Numbered from the stretch's first letter, positions 1 through 14,400 are shown. The stretch: DNA of 64,000 bases from Rhynchospora pubera (GCA_028095005.1 CM051459.1:128505657-128569656), one strand, 5' to 3'. Program-made: numbers and translations. The notes: generated by a model from the sequence alone, not told the origin.

Positions 1-62
1 ATACGTAAACATAAACAAACAAAATGTGCAGTAATTGAAAGGAAACATAAACTCGATTTCAT

Positions 63-2008
63 TCAACGGGTTGAAACGACAACCAGCACCTCATTCAATC
101 CCAGTGTACTCAGCTTCACACGCTCTACTAACTCCGGCACACTATCAGATGCAGTGCAAAATATCTCTACCTTCTTAAGGCATTTGCAGCGAAACCATTC
201 AATCTTTTCTCTTGAATTTTGACCATGGTCACCATTTACCTTTTCAAACAACAATAATAATTTAATTTAGCTGAATCACAATGGAGACAAACAAATTGAA
301 AAAGGTTCATATGTTAGAAATCAATTACCTTGCAACATTCCTCTAATAGAAATCCATGTAATAGAGTCAGAGTCTCCAACTTCGGTGTATGTTCAAGGAG
401 AGAAGACAAAAAACCGAAAGCACAATTCATACAGCAGTCACCAAGGGTAAGCCTCCTCAGCTTGTCAAATATCAGAGACTTTTGTAATGCCTTTTCTAGT
501 ACATCCTATATGAAGAGACAACTATAAATTAAGTAATCTCAGAAGACAGTGAACTTTGTCCAGAATCACAAATTGGCCACTATACTTTATTTTATCCCTT
601 TCATGCCACTAAACTTTTCATCTTTCCCAAATGGATTATTACTTTTACTATTTAACCATAAAAGCAACCAAATTACTTATGTTAACACTTAACATCTTTT
701 ATGAAATGGACTTCTTTGCTGTATGGACAGATTTTGATAGCAAGAAAACATACAGTTTTCTCTGAGGTGTACATCTTTTATGATGTACAACTTTTATATA
801 CCAACATATTTATCCATTGAAAATAAAATAAATGAAATTGGACATCTTTTACTTAAAAAACAATGAGTAACTTTTCTAATTGATTTTCCAGCCAAATGAT
901 ATTATATATCTTTTACATGATCATTTTGATTAACATCAAACACTAGATCCGAAATAAATCTGCCCTGGAATTGCAGCCAATCTGTGCCAATTCAGCAATC
1001 CTCAAGGCAATTATCACATTCAACTCAAAAATAAAACACAGATTCTTTGCAATTTCTTCTTCATTTTACTGAACAACAATGTTACATATGATTCATTCAA
1101 TGAAAAATCATAATAGTTAAGTTAAAGACAAATACCATTAAAGAAATGCTGATAAATTCAAGAACCTCAACATTGACAAGACTGCCAAGAACATCACACT
1201 CCATTCCCTCTTCTATACCATGACAGGTGATCCTTGCCTCGGTCAACTTGTGCATTTTATTAGAACTGATGTCATCAATTGTTACTCCAGCAAGGAACAA
1301 GTACTCAAGCCCAGGAACCATACGTGAAATATCTAGGCAGTCAAAATCACAACAGATGACGCTGAGACGCTTTAGACCGCCAAAGAAAACATCTCTTGTT
1401 ACAATTGAACAACAACATGCATCCAGACACTCAAGCACAGGGCACCCATTGACAATCTTTTTCATGTAATCTTCATGAATGGCAATATTAGATAGACGTA
1501 ACCTCTTTAACTTAGGTAAGTTCACTTTCTCAGGTCTAACTTCAACAAAGTCATCATCTGCCAAGTCCAAGCTCAGTTCTAACTCCTCTAACGAGTCACA
1601 GACGAAAAGCGAGTCAGGGATTCTCAGGCAATCATAATACGACATTTTTAAGTGAAGCTTCTTTACTTTGCGCTCCACTGCTAGAGTTATCCACATACAT
1701 GCAAAGTAAGACATGTCATTGCCAATGCCTTCATATAAATTGTTGTCAGCAAGGCAGCACCTCAGCTTGAACACATCTAACTTAGTTGCTTTATCAATCG
1801 AAAGGAGAAATGAGGTTATAAATTTCATGAACCTCTCATGAGATTCCTCAGAGAAATGGCTAGAGAATGCTGCAAAATCAAAGTGTAAGCAGGGAACAGA
1901 GGCCCAGAGGTTTCGCCATCTTTTGGACAGTATGCACGTTTGTGCAACCTCTTTGGCATCAAGAGAGGAAAAGATTTTGAGGCGCAGAGTATCAGGTAAG
2001 TCACTCAG
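63..2008 (-). CDS. F-box / LRR / FBD protein gene, start disrupted (possible pseudogene)
   Basis: Three exons are open and phase-consistent on the minus strand: 2008-1136, 505-329 and 239-63, with the stop at 65-63. They encode about 408 residues. The F-box is at the very N-terminus (LPDTLRLKIFSSL, then the LSKRWRNLW signature), followed by leucine-rich repeats (LPKLKRLRLSNI, CPVLECLD) and an FBD-like C-terminal segment (FRCKCLKKVEIF). The donors after 1136 and 329 are GTATTT and GTAATT; the acceptors are ATATAG and GAAAAG. Family members are SCF ubiquitin-ligase adaptors, in which the F-box binds a SKP1-like protein and the LRRs choose substrates. The odd point is the start. The frame is closed by TGA at 2011-2009, immediately before the F-box, and the only nearby ATG (2012-2010) is one base out of frame. 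The first in-frame ATG (1828) lies after the F-box. Either the gene is broken or an upstream exon was missed. Confidence 0.75.
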
Positions 2009-2315
2009 TCATGGATCCAGGATACCCTAAGAAAGAGAGGAGGGGGCTGGAACCTTGACTGTGGTGGGGAGGTAAGGTGTGAATCTCCGAAATCAAAGTG
2101 AGACTGAGTGGGATTAACTCTTTTGTAAATCTGTCATTCTCTCACCTCGTCGCATCTCCTTTCATCCCCGATCTGGAGCGAGTAACAGCTCACGGGAAGC
2201 TTAAAAGTTTTATTCTCCTTCGTCACCTCACCCCATCTCCCTCTCAAATGTGGTTCTGGAGCACGGAGGAGGCAACAGCACAAGATGAAAAAGGCGATGG
2301 ATGGAACTGACAACT
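2009..2315. other. Upstream region of the F-box gene
   Basis: About 300 bases upstream of the F-box frame. On the minus strand it contains a good pyrimidine-rich acceptor-like site (ending in CTTTCTTAG near 2030), so a 5' UTR or missed first exon is possible. I see no convincing coding exon in it. Confidence 0.4.
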
Positions 2316-2331
2316 GAGTGAGTGAGTGAGT

Positions 2332-2388
<57 letters not shown>
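2316..2388. repeat. GAGT/GA compound microsatellite
   Basis: About six GAGT units run into a long uninterrupted (GA)n tract. It lies upstream of the F-box gene and is likely length-polymorphic. The apparent leucine/serine-rich frame through it on the minus strand is an artefact of the repeat. Confidence 0.95.
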
Positions 2389-2389
<1 letters not shown>

Positions 2390-3270
2390 TGGTTTGGACC
2401 GGGGTTTTGGGATCAACGGGATGGATGATTTGGGCACGCGAAATTTTGATAGCTGCCTTAGCTTTTCAAAGCAGTAATTCGATTCTGATTTCTGACAAGC
2501 CATCTTATTAAATAAAAGGTTTTAAAATGAGCATTGCAAATTATATGATGTAATGTAAGGCGTTATATGATTCTATGAAATGTTATAACAAAAACAGCCA
2601 TACATAATTTACTCAACAAACCATTGCAAATTTGCATAACCATTGTCAAGCTTTTATTTTTGCTAATGTCAAAAATATTTACTTTACAATAGTGATATGA
2701 TGATTATTATTTTTTTATTAATACATATATTGGGAACCGTAGTACTAACATGTTTGGAGTTCTTTAATTTCTTTTCAAAGAACAATATATATTTTTTTTA
2801 AATTTATGTTTAAACTTGTAGATTGGGAGAAAATCAACAATCATACTACTTTTCTTTAAAAAGAAAAAAAATTACCGGGGGGGGGGGGGGCGGGGGAGAT
2901 GAAAAAGTGGTTTATATCATGTATTGGTCCAGGTAAATCCATTATCAGATACCAAAAGATATGTTTTGTTTTTGTGAAAGACTTGAGTAGACAATATTCG
3001 AAACACACATCCGAAATCAAAATTATAAAGCATAATGAACTTCTATCTGGACCTCTAAGATATCATGGAATTCCATGTGACTTCTACCGCTTTTAAAATG
3101 TATTTTAAAAATTAAATATCTGGCAAGAATTTCGTAATTTTAAATGAATCTAGATTTACGTCCACAGTTTAGTTTATCTTAACTCATTTATAGTCATGTT
3201 CACAATTTTAAAAGATTCTTTTGACTTCATTTTAAATTTAGAAATCAAGGTAACCGGTATGAAAGAGATA
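2389..3270. other. AT-rich intergenic stretch with a poly-G tract
   Basis: No gene was recognised. A run of 14 G, then C and 5 more G, lies at about 2877-2896. It stands out in otherwise AT-rich DNA and is a place where sequencing errors are likely. Confidence 0.6.
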
Positions 3271-3284
3271 ATTATGATTTTAAG

Positions 3285-4546
3285 TTGAGGGTAGATATTC
3301 CCAGTTTCAATGGGGGGTTGAATATTGAGGATTTTATTGATTGGGTGGCTGAAGTTGATCGGTTCTTTGAGTATATGGAGATCCATGAGGAGAAAAGGGT
3401 GAAGTTGGTGGCATGTAGATTGAAAGGAGGAGCCTGCATGGTGGGAGAGCCTACAAAAAAGATGATACCGTGAAGGGAAGCAGCCTATTAGAACTTGGTA
3501 TAGGATGAAGCAGTTATTGCAGAGGGACTTTCTTCCTCCTGATTATGAGCAGATATTATTTCAGCAATATCAAAGGTGTAACCAGGGCCAAAGATTTGTT
3601 CATGACTATACCGCTGAGTTCATGCGGTTGGCAGAAAGGAATGATTTGCGGGAGAGTGAGGGCCATCAAGTTGCTTGATATTTGGATGGGCTGAAACCAC
3701 AACTTAGGAACAAGATTGGGGTTCAGGTTTTGTATAATTTGAATGAGGCAAAGAACATGGCCATGAAGGCATAATTGATGTTGCAAGAGAAGGGCAAGAA
3801 GTGGGACAAATAGGCATGGTTTTGCTAGTGAAGGTTACACTATGGACACTAATGATAGAAGTGGTGTAGCCCAAGAGGTGCAAAAGATGGAAAAGGCAAA
3901 AGAGGATAAGGCAGTAGGTAAAAGGCTGATGGACAAAGGTGACAAACAGAAACCAGCCAATCCTATTTCTAAATCAATGGCTGGCAAATGTTACAGGTGT
4001 TTGCAACCGGGCCATCGATCCGGTGACTGTCCCAACAGGAGAGGTATTAACATTGTGGAGCGAGATGCCACAGAAAATGAGATTTATTGTGAACCTGATG
4101 GAGGTGATGAAGAAGGCGATTTTGATAAAGGTGAAGATGATGGAGAGCCGAGCTTTGTTAATGCTAAGTACAAAGCAGAAGCACATAAGCATCGAAGGAA
4201 GAAAATATTTGCTGTTGGTGATCAAGTAATGGTATTTTTGAGGAATAAAAGGTTTCCAGTGGGGAAATACAGCAAATTGCAACCTAAGAAATATGGACCC
4301 TATTAGATTGAGAAGAAGATTAATGACAATGCTTATGTGGTGGGGCTACAAGCTGAAATGGATATATCTAAGACATTTAATGTGGCAGATATTTACCCAT
4401 TCTTTTCAGATGATGAGCCATTGTACCCAGAAAACTCGAGGTCGAGTTTTTCTGTGGTGGGAGAGACTGATGCAGAGCATATAACTAGTGAGTATATGGT
4501 CCAAATGGACCAGAAAAAGAAAGGAAGAGTGCATAAAAAAGCCTAG
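3285..4546 (+). mobile_element. Decayed Ty3/gypsy retrotransposon relic (gag joined to integrase C-terminal tail)
   Basis: The plus strand carries a gag-like domain (VDIPSFNGGLNIEDFIDW, then DFLPPDYEQILF and FVHDYTAEFMRLAERND) broken by stops and frame changes. A CCHC zinc knuckle follows at about 3989-4030 (CYRCLQPGHRSGDC, spacing C-x2-C-x4-H-x4-C). Downstream the frame passes straight into a segment typical of the integrase C-terminus of gypsy elements (VGDQVMVFLRNKRFP, then LQPKKYGPY). Protease, reverse transcriptase, RNase H and the integrase core are all missing, so the element lost its pol region by a large internal deletion near 4130-4160. No LTRs were found at its borders. It cannot transpose by itself. 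Confidence 0.8.
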
Positions 4547-5210
4547 TTATTTTAGTAGTAGAAGTTATTTATTTCTAGCAGTTATTTCTAGTAGTGACAA
4601 AACTAACCCTTTAAGAGGGCTGTATCTTTCAGTTTTAATAAGAAATTAAAAAACTCTAAATTGTGTCTCTACATGTGTTTTCTCTATTGAGAGAATAACT
4701 GACTCGCGCTACTCGCTGCGTCACAAACTCGCGTATCAAAAAAAAAAAAAAATAGCGTAATACAGACTATCTAGTCGCATCGAGAAGAACATGAAAATAA
4801 AATAATAATAATAATAAACATGTTGATTAGGAAGCTGGGATTGGATCGAAGCTTTGCTTGGTTTTTTATACATTAATTTAGATTCGAATATAATTGAAAG
4901 ATGCAACTTATCTGCCTAACAATAAACAAATCTACAGAGACTAAATCTTAGAGTTCGGTTCAGGACCGACCGATCAGTATCCCGTCATATATTTTCACCT
5001 ATCAATTTAGGGATGGTCCATATACCATATTGACAAAAATGTATTGAATTCCGTGTATTTGTAAATAACTACCGATTACATAGACAGTAGTTACCATTCA
5101 CAACAATTGAAAACCACCAAAACAGAATCAAACTCAAAAGAATCCAATATCCAGTCAATGGGGTCGCTATAACAGTGCATTGAAGCAGAAGATGTATCTT
5201 TCTAATTTTC
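4547..5210. other. Intergenic region between retroelement relic and NRPB1
   Basis: AT-rich sequence with a 14-A run near 4739-4752 and a short AATAAT tract near 4800-4815. No coding exon is visible. The 3' UTR of NRPB1 probably extends to about 5.2 kb from the right. Confidence 0.5.
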
Positions 5211-5428
5211 CATCGGAGGTAACTCCAAAAATTCTCACTGTTTACAAGATATCACAACAGTCTGAACACATAGCCAACTTATTATACATGATGACCATTA
5301 CCTTAATTTAAGGCTTCATAGTTCCTAAAAAAGCCTTCAAATAAACAACCCCACCACAACCATATAAAACTTCCAGTGAACATACATACAACCGGCAATG
5401 TATCATGGCATACTCTGAAATGGCATTA

Positions 5429-8400
5429 TTATGGGGCAGGCTCGTCATCATCCTTGTTAGTTTGAGGAGAAAATTGACTAGATTGCGGGGAGTACCCTGG
5501 TGCTGTTGGTGAGTAGCTTCCACTGGGACTGTTTTTATTTTAAATTTGTTTGAAAAGATAATTGTCAGATAATCATACAGTAACCAAAATATTATGTATG
5601 TGTACTACCCCTGGAGCTACATAGTTGAAAATAAACAGGAGTACAGTTTAGCTCCATAGGTATAAACCCAACATAATATTTAACTCCCCATCAACAAATT
5701 AGCACAACGAAAGAAGAGAATTGTCATAGTGCATTTCACAACCAAAGGATCATTTACATTGGAATTGTTGGGATTCACAGTGCACGTGCCAACCTATGTT
5801 TTTAAGAAGTACAAAAGATACTTTACCTGTACTGTGGGGATGTGGGGCTGTAGTCCTGGTGTGACCCACCAGCATTGTAAGGGCTGAAATTGAAAAAAAT
5901 CACAACAATTCAGAAACAGATAGGAAGTACAAGTTTATGTAAACTCCAAGAATGAAACAAGCAAAGACAATGTCCGGTATACCTGGTCGGGCTGTATGTC
6001 GGACTTGGCTGAGAATAGGATGGCGATGTTGGTGAGTATGTTGGAGAAGTAGGACTGCACAAAAAATAAAATTAACTTTTATCTAGAAAAGTGCACAACA
6101 CTCCTAGATTTAACATCATTACATCACAATGTTGACTGCGAAACAAAAACTAATGTCAAACTAAAATTGAAGTTCAAGGAAAATGCACCTGTAATTGGGG
6201 GACATTCGTGGACTTGTGGGTGAATAAGCAAGCGACGGTGGGTTATAACTTGGGGACGTTGGGCTATACCCAGGTGAGGTCGGACTATACGCCGGCGAAG
6301 TTGGACTGTAAGTGGGACTTGTGGGACTGTAACTCGGGCTTGTAGGGCTATAGCTCGGGCTCGTAGGACTATAGCTCGGGCTTGTGGGTGAGTATGATGG
6401 TGAAGTTGGTGAGTAGCTTGGTGAAGTTGGTGAGTATGAAGGTGATGTCGGTGAGTACGAAGGCGATGTTGGCGAGTATGATGGCGATGTAGGTGAGTAT
6501 GCTGGAGATGTTGGGGAGTAAGCTGGCGATGTCGGTGAGTAGACTGGTGATGTTGGAGAATAGCTTGGAGAAGTGGGGCTGTAGCTTGGAGAAGTGGGGC
6601 TATAGCTTGGAGAAGTGGGACTGTATGAAGGACTTGTCGGTGAATAGGCTGGGCTCGTTGGTGAATAGCCTGGTGAGCTAGGACTGTACGTCGGTGACGT
6701 GGGACTGTAACCAGGGGAAGTGGGGCTGTACCCGGGTGAAGTCGGACTGTATCCAGGAGATGTCGGGCTATAGCCAGGTGAGCTTGGACTGTACCCAGGT
6801 GAGCTTGGGCTGTATCCTGGTGATGCACCAGGTGAAAATGCCATGCCGCCCACATACGGTGAGAACTGTGCATCAGTGATTGGAGAAGACCTTATATTTG
6901 GACTTAACAGATAGCTTGGTGACATCATGCCCTCGTGGTATGGCGTGCCAGTAATAGGGGACCGGGCTGGGGTCATGCCGTAGTCTAGCCCATCAGCAAA
7001 GCTAGGCAGGTTCAGTTCTATTGCTTTCTGGAGCATTTCAACGTTCAAATACAGGGAGCAACTGCCAGTACCGATTGGTGCCAACTGCCCCAGCATGATG
7101 TTTTCAGTCACACCACGCAGTCGGTCAGGTTCAGCATACACTGCTGCGTCGAGCAAAATATCAACAGTCTCCTCGAATGAGCACCGCATCAGTGGGCCAG
7201 TATCATTCCTGTTGATACCATGCCGAGTGATTGCCATCAAGTGACCTCGATATGTCATTGTGTCACATAAAATTGCCAGATGCCGGTAGTTCACATAAGA
7301 TCCGTCAAATGAAATAACCACTCTCAACTCATCCAAGAGAGACCGTCTTACTGCCTCGATACCAAGTACTTCTATCACCTCTATCAAGTGGTTGCTAGTG
7401 GTACGGGTTGGATCTACATCCTCATGACACATCACAGCCAAAAGGTTCACCCCCTCAGTATCAAGCATCCACTCCTGACCAGGTTTGAAACCCTCAACTT
7501 CATCAAATCGGTTAATCTTACCCGATTTAATAAACACTTTGTTAATATCTGGTATGCCTCTGAGCGCCATCTCAGTTAACATGTTACTCTCTATCTTCTT
7601 CAAAAACACATCATCCTCAGCTGACTCATCTTGCAACTCCCCTTTAGGTGCCTCGTCATTCATGATGCGTATACGTAAGATAAGCTTATCAGCATTATCA
7701 TCATTGAATATGCATGTCAGATCATCATCAAATTCATGGTTAATTTTCTCTGCAATATCTGCCATGCTGAGTTTCTTATCAACCATCATCTCACGGTTGA
7801 GTTCAATACGCAACAGCCATGGAGAGATCTTCTCAGGGGCAATATCCTCATCAGGCATTTCATAGTATGACTTCACAAATTCAACATCCTCCTCGATAAT
7901 TGTGCTTAGTGGGTCTGGGTCATACCAGATCTCTGTTGCATGGGTCACACTACGGAGAGTGGTATACTCCAGTGCACACTGCACATTTTTTGCAAGCTCT
8001 TTCTTCTTGTTCACCTCTGGCTTCAAGTATACAGAGAGAGATGGTGTTTTAATCTTCTTGGCCACATTGATAATTTCACGCAGCCGTGGCACACCAAGTG
8101 TCACATTCTTGGCACTAACACCAGCATAATGGAAAGTGTTCAGAGTCATCTGTGTGGCGGGTTCGCCAATTGATTGTGCCGCCACACATCCAATCATCTC
8201 TCCTGGGGCAACAAGAGATTGCAAGAATCGTGATTCAATTTCTCCCACCAACCATTCAAAGGCTTCTCTTGTCAGCCGGTATTCACTGAGAACCCGTTTG
8301 CTTGAGAAGGTGCTGCGGAGTAAAATGTTGAAGAGTGATGTGGCATTTTTCTGTGCCTCTACACTCAAAAAATCATCACCAGGGACCACCTTCAGCCTCT

Positions 8401-11400
8401 CTTGCAGTTTATCGATAGCCTCAACAATCTCCATAGGGTGCATGTCAGAGGGACGTCTCATGTCAATCTTAAAGGTCTTTTGTGCATTCCAAATCAGCCG
8501 TTTCAGGTTGACCGGCATAGGCCAGGAGTTGTCTCCTGTTGTGGCAATCTCAGTACCAAGCTGGATCCGGTCAGCCTCCAGTTTCTGCACCTCTGCGTCA
8601 AACACATGTCTGAACTCGCGAATAGTTTTCAGATCTTCTACATGCTCTGGAAGCATGTAACTCGGGTTCCAATTCTCATCATCAAATTCGTATTTGAAAA
8701 CTCTATCAAATTCAGATTTCTTCATCTTTAGTGAATCCAGTTTCTGTGACTCAATCCAGACGGCATCCATTCCATCTTCACCATACAGAAACTGGATAAC
8801 ATCCCCAAGAGAATTTCTCACTGTCCCATCATACTTCACCATAATGTCCTCCATAGCCTTAACAAGCCTTCTCTGGATGTAGCCTGTCTCAGATGTTTTG
8901 ACAGCAGTATCAATCAAACCCTCACGACCTCCCATAGCATGAAAGAAGAACTCCTGAGGGGTCAGACCTCGCAAATAAGAGTTTTCAACAAAACCTCTAG
9001 ACTCAGGACCGTAATCATCTTTAGTGAAATGGGGAAGGGTTCGGTCAATGAAACCAAATGGGATTCGCTTCCCCTCAACATTCTGCTGGCCGACACAAGC
9101 AGTCATCTGGGAGATGTTAATGAAAGACCCCTTAGACCCAGCTGTCACCATGGCCTTTAAGTTGTTGCTCTCAGACAGTGATTTTTGGGCACTGCTACCA
9201 GCATCATCACGAGCCTTGTTCAACACCTGAGAAAATAATCCTGGTTGTCAGACGACAAATATAAAAAAAAGTAAAGCCTAAATAACAAGAGAGATTGCAG
9301 GGGATGACTCCTGCTACCAAATTTTGTCCTCATTGGTTTCCTCAAATATGCCCAAATTCATTTGACAACCCAGACTAACCAAGGAATGCGGCAATAAGAA
9401 TGGAAGGAGACAGCAAGCTCAAGCAATAAACAAAATATTTTCTAAATTACACAGCATGGTACCAACTCATCTGACTTCATGAACCAAGATGTCCATATAT
9501 AGTAAACAAAACTAGCTATACAATTCCACCATGTTCCATGAAAGACAACCATGATGCATACTGGAGCACAAAATATATAAATCTAACACAAATATTAATA
9601 AGATGATAAGATGCTCACCTGGTTAACCCTATTCTCAAAAGATTCCATCATGGTGCGACCTGGTTCAGGCTCAAGGTGCTTATCCTGAGCTTGGTTAATC
9701 AGTTCTTTCACATCATTCTTGGCTTTAGCAATCGTCTCATTAATCTTCTCCATGGTGGCTGCATCAGCAATTGTGTCACCAATACCAATGCTGAACCCAT
9801 TCTGTAACAGCCAGTAGTTTACCAGCCACTGAACATGTCCCAGGAACTTACGAGCTGCATCAGGTCCCACCTCCTCCCTGAATAGTCAATTGAACAAGTT
9901 TCCATTGGTATGTTCAATAAATAAATAACAAAACACAGTAATGCACTTTACAATGCCAAATTATATAAAGGACAATGGTACATAGCATGATTTTACGAAT
10001 ATTGGAATTACTTATAGAAGGTCATTACAAAAGAAGCTAAAACATCCATCTTACCATATCACATGAATAAGACTGCCGCCAGCAGTTCCAAGGGTCTTCT
10101 TACAAAGTGTTCCTGCGAGAAGTTCCCCCTTTTCTATACGCACCATTGTATCACCAGGTGTGATAAAACCTGTCTCTGACTCCTGATGCCATGCGGCATA
10201 ACGAATCAGGTTTATTTGTTTTGGTATAATCAGGTTGAAAACTTGTTTTCCAGTCCAAAGAGGCCTCGGTTTTAGAATGGCTGGCGCAGGTACTTTTCCG
10301 TCAAAGTCCTCCCACCACATGAGAATATTCATGAAAACATCCTACCAAATCAACAATTAAATAGCAATTAAGTAGCAACCTTTCAGATAACATTATTATA
10401 AAGAAACTGCTTTATCCTTTCCTTGGAAAATTGCCACTAACATGTACCGCTTGCCCCACCCACTTCTCATATTTGATAGAACTAACAAACCATGTTAATT
10501 TTAAACTGACAGTACCACCACTCTGTTGTATATCAGTACAATCCAACAATTACACCAATAAGCTGAGAATATCTAGTTAAATATTTACCTTTTCAATGAA
10601 TGTGTCCCTTTTGGTGATCTTACGACATCCAAGCAGAGTGTCCTGCACAATACCCATAACTGGTCGGTTCGACTGTGGAGACACAATGCATTTGGGCACC
10701 ATCATGAGCTCAAGCACCTCAGCACAGGTCTCAAATGACTGGGGAACATGCATATTCATTTCATCCCCATCAAAATCTGCATTGTATGGGGATGTAACAG
10801 AAAGGTTAAGGCGGAATGTGGAGTATGGCATGATCTTAATGCGATGGCCCATGATTGACATCTTGTGAAGGCTGGGCTGTCGGTTAAATAATACAAAATC
10901 CCCATCATTCAAGTGCCGCTCAACCTGTACAAAACATTATTAGATCAGTTGAATTAGAAATATTTTGCACACAAGCAGATTTCTTAAGAAAGATGCCTTC
11001 TTGCTATGAACCAGGAATTTGCACTGCATCCCTCAATCATTTTCATTTTCTTTTCTATTTTATCCTTCTAATACCTTCTATTATTTTGTGGTCAATTTTT
11101 ATTTATTTTATCATTTTTTTCTTGACATTAAAGGACTCAGTTAATATCTCCAAAGCCCCAAGAGTTGTTAGTAGCAACCAGAATCCATGCCAATATGCCA
11201 TGCATTCTTGCTTTTATATATGTTTATGTTTATATTTATCCTTCTGTTCTTTCCTACAAGATGCTAATGTATTATTGAAGGTTGTCAAATAGAACTCCAT
11301 AAAAGGCTAGTCATCCCGGCCTTTAGCAGGATTCATAGACGTAAATACACAACGAAAGGTTTGGTCCTTCATGAAGTGAAAATCAACCTTGTAACCGAGC

Positions 11401-14400
11401 TCCAAGTGTTGATCGCTGCTTTTCTTCAAGTAGCGAAGATCAAGTCTCTGACCATCTTCTCTAATAATATACTTTGCGCCCGTCTTTCCAGGTGGCGGAT
11501 GGGGTCCATATTCCACCAACTCCTTCAGCCTGAAAACCATAACAGGAGGAGGATTAGATGAGCTGTACTTTATTGTAGAACTAGAATGAAAGTTTAAGCT
11601 ACATAATCACAAATATGCATCTCTAACCTCTCGATATTATACGGGGTGACGGTTTCTGGATATGTCAAGTTGAGAGCAATACTCCATGGAACACCCAATT
11701 GATCAATGTTAATAGTGGGATCAGGCGTGATTACAGTACGCGCTGAGAAGTCGACTCTCTTGCCCATTAAATTTCCCCTGATCCGACCTTCTTTCGCCTT
11801 CAGTCGACTGCATATCGATTTAATTGGCCTCCCAGATCTTTGAGTTGCCTAAAAATGCCAAAAAAAAAAAAAAAAAGATAACTACCTCTACATGTGAATT
11901 TTGTGAACTAACCAAGGAAACACAATTTTTTTCTAGTCAGAAATTACTAACCCTAGGTTGGCCAGGCAGCTCATTGTCAAAATATGTAGCAATATGAAAT
12001 TGGAGCAATTGAGCAAATTCAGTAATAATGTGCGCTGGGGCCCCATTTCTCTCCTGCTTTCTCAAGTTCTCATTGTGCCGTATTATCATCGCAAGCTGAT
12101 GTGTCAGATCATCCTGTTCAAGCACAGAGTACCCAATTTAATCAGCCAACATTACTATATACATGCAAAACAAGGACATTACTTTTAGTACTTGATAAAA
12201 AATTTCATTTTAACCTCGCTCCTAGCAGAGGTGTCCATCATAACAGAAGGTCTAACAGGGGGAGGAGGGATAGGGAGCACTTGAAGTATCATCCAATCAG
12301 GCCGAGCAAATTTTGGATTCAAACCCAACAAGAGGCAATCCTCATCACTTATGCGTTTCAGTACATTGAGAACCTGTTTCGAAGGAAAGAATGAGAGCCA
12401 TATTATTAGTTTCCTTAGGATATATAGTTTAGTATAATCAGCAATCTTTGTAAAATGTCAGGTACATCTGAAAAATGCATTTAATTGCATCAGAATTGTA
12501 TAAATTCAGTCTGCTTAAAAATTGAAGTGATATAGAAGAGGAAAAATGTGTCAAACTAGACAATTTGTGCTCTACAATGTTATGAGTTCTGAATATTTAA
12601 TTGGAAACCCTGAGAATTAGTAATAATTCTCATCACTAATACCAATAATTCAATTTCACAACCCTAGACCTGAATTCTCATAATTATTGCCAATAATTAA
12701 TTTTCAAGTCCCTAGTCCTAGATTTCCTTCTTACTACATCTAGTCCTATTACCTACAGAAGCATATAATAAAATTAGCAGCAATCTTTCCACTCAAAAAA
12801 AATATTCAAATTAGATGTTGGTTCCTCTCTTAAGCTAATTACCAGACAGACACACATTTGGTCATATCAAAAATAAAAAGAAAAAAACATTATAAGAAGA
12901 AAAAAATTGTGAAAGAATAATTATTTTATTTAATTAAATACTAAGTTTACAAGCCTATAGAAATTAGACATGTGAAAAACATTTAAAGATGAGATCTAAA
13001 AGGAAAGCCAAAAGTACCCTCTCAGCAGAAAGAATCTGTTTCCTTTCAACTGGCTCTGGAAGCTGCTCACCCTCATCAGACTTCTTCTTGGGTGCCTTAA
13101 ACTCAGCCACCATCTTCATGCCATCAACTGTTATATTTGGCTGCTGGGCCCCACAACCACCTCGGCTCTTTTTTACCGGTTCATCGCCATCCTGTTCTTT
13201 TTGTACATCTATATCATCACCGCCGGCACATCTCTTTTTGCTTCTGCATGCATCATAGATGCGCTTCAGACGATTTTTAGGATTTCTGATTTTTAGGGCT
13301 TGCTTAAAACGAGCGTCATCCTGGAATAGAATGCAAAAGAGAAGACCATATTACATTATTCTCAATTAAAGAGTGTTGTATCTGTACGACATCATTGAGA
13401 TTTTCAGTAGTGGTCTGAGTCAACATTTTGTTACCACCTTCCAACCCCTGCCCCCATGCCTCTACCCCAATTAAATTGACCTTCTTCAGCCTTAGTGATT
13501 AGAAGCTAATAGAAGTTGTTACGTCAAACAAGGCACATACCTCGTCCGCTAGGATCTTGGAGCAGTTAAAGCAGACACATCGCATTATCGATAAAACTGT
13601 CTTTAGAAACCCAATGTGGAACATGGGCTTAGCAAGCTCCAAATGACCAAAATGGCCTGGGCACTCAGCCATGTTGGCCATGCAAGTTTCACACTTCATC
13701 TTTCGGTCAATGGTGCCAAGTCGAGGGTCACTCAGTCCAGCTGGTTTAGGCTTCCCTTTTTCCATCGTCTCACTGTGCAATACTTCTACCACTGACATTT
13801 GTCTCTGCATTTGTTTATTTTTGTGAGAATTTTAGAGAACAAATTAAAACAGAAATGAATATGGAGAAAGAATGCACAGCTGCTACAATGTAACAGGCAC
13901 TTCTATCACACTATAATGCCAAAATGGGCCCGGTACTGACTTCAATTTAACGAATAAAAGTTGTCTGTACACATTCTTGAAATTGTAAAAGATATGAATT
14001 TAAGATCAGAACATTTATGAAATGCAGACAAGATCTTAGTAATATATTCCATTCCACAATCCAAAATGTCAAAACTAATACTGACTTGAGTTGCTTTTCT
14101 GTGCACTTTGTGCAGGTCTATTAATTTAATTTGTGCATATCTGAATGATCACTTTAATTGCTTTCACCAGAATTAACTTAGAACAGTGGAATTTGAAGAT
14201 TGAAACTCTTAAAACTTTTAACTTAAAAAGCAGTACAGCAACACCCCTTTTCCTCTCAATTCAAGTTTAATCAGAGTTTGTAACCACAGCCAAAACAATA
14301 ATCACAAAACACCCCAAGTGATTCCTCAGAAGAAACTTTCCCTTCTTATCTCGTTCATCTCTTATTCCAGCAATTTCGAAAGAAATTTAAACCAAAATAC

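Noticed and set aside
2228..2503. Leucine/serine repeat frame on the minus strand
   Set aside because: Produced by the GA microsatellite; no conserved part.
6124..6879. Long His/Gln-rich minus-strand frame and Met/Gly/Ser-rich plus-strand frames
   Set aside because: They are alternative-frame readings of the RPB1 heptad repeats; periodic coding sequence opens other frames.
7388..9230. Several plus-strand frames of 60-174 codons
   Set aside because: Antisense shadows of the large NRPB1 exon; no domain, and the minus-strand protein is unmistakable.
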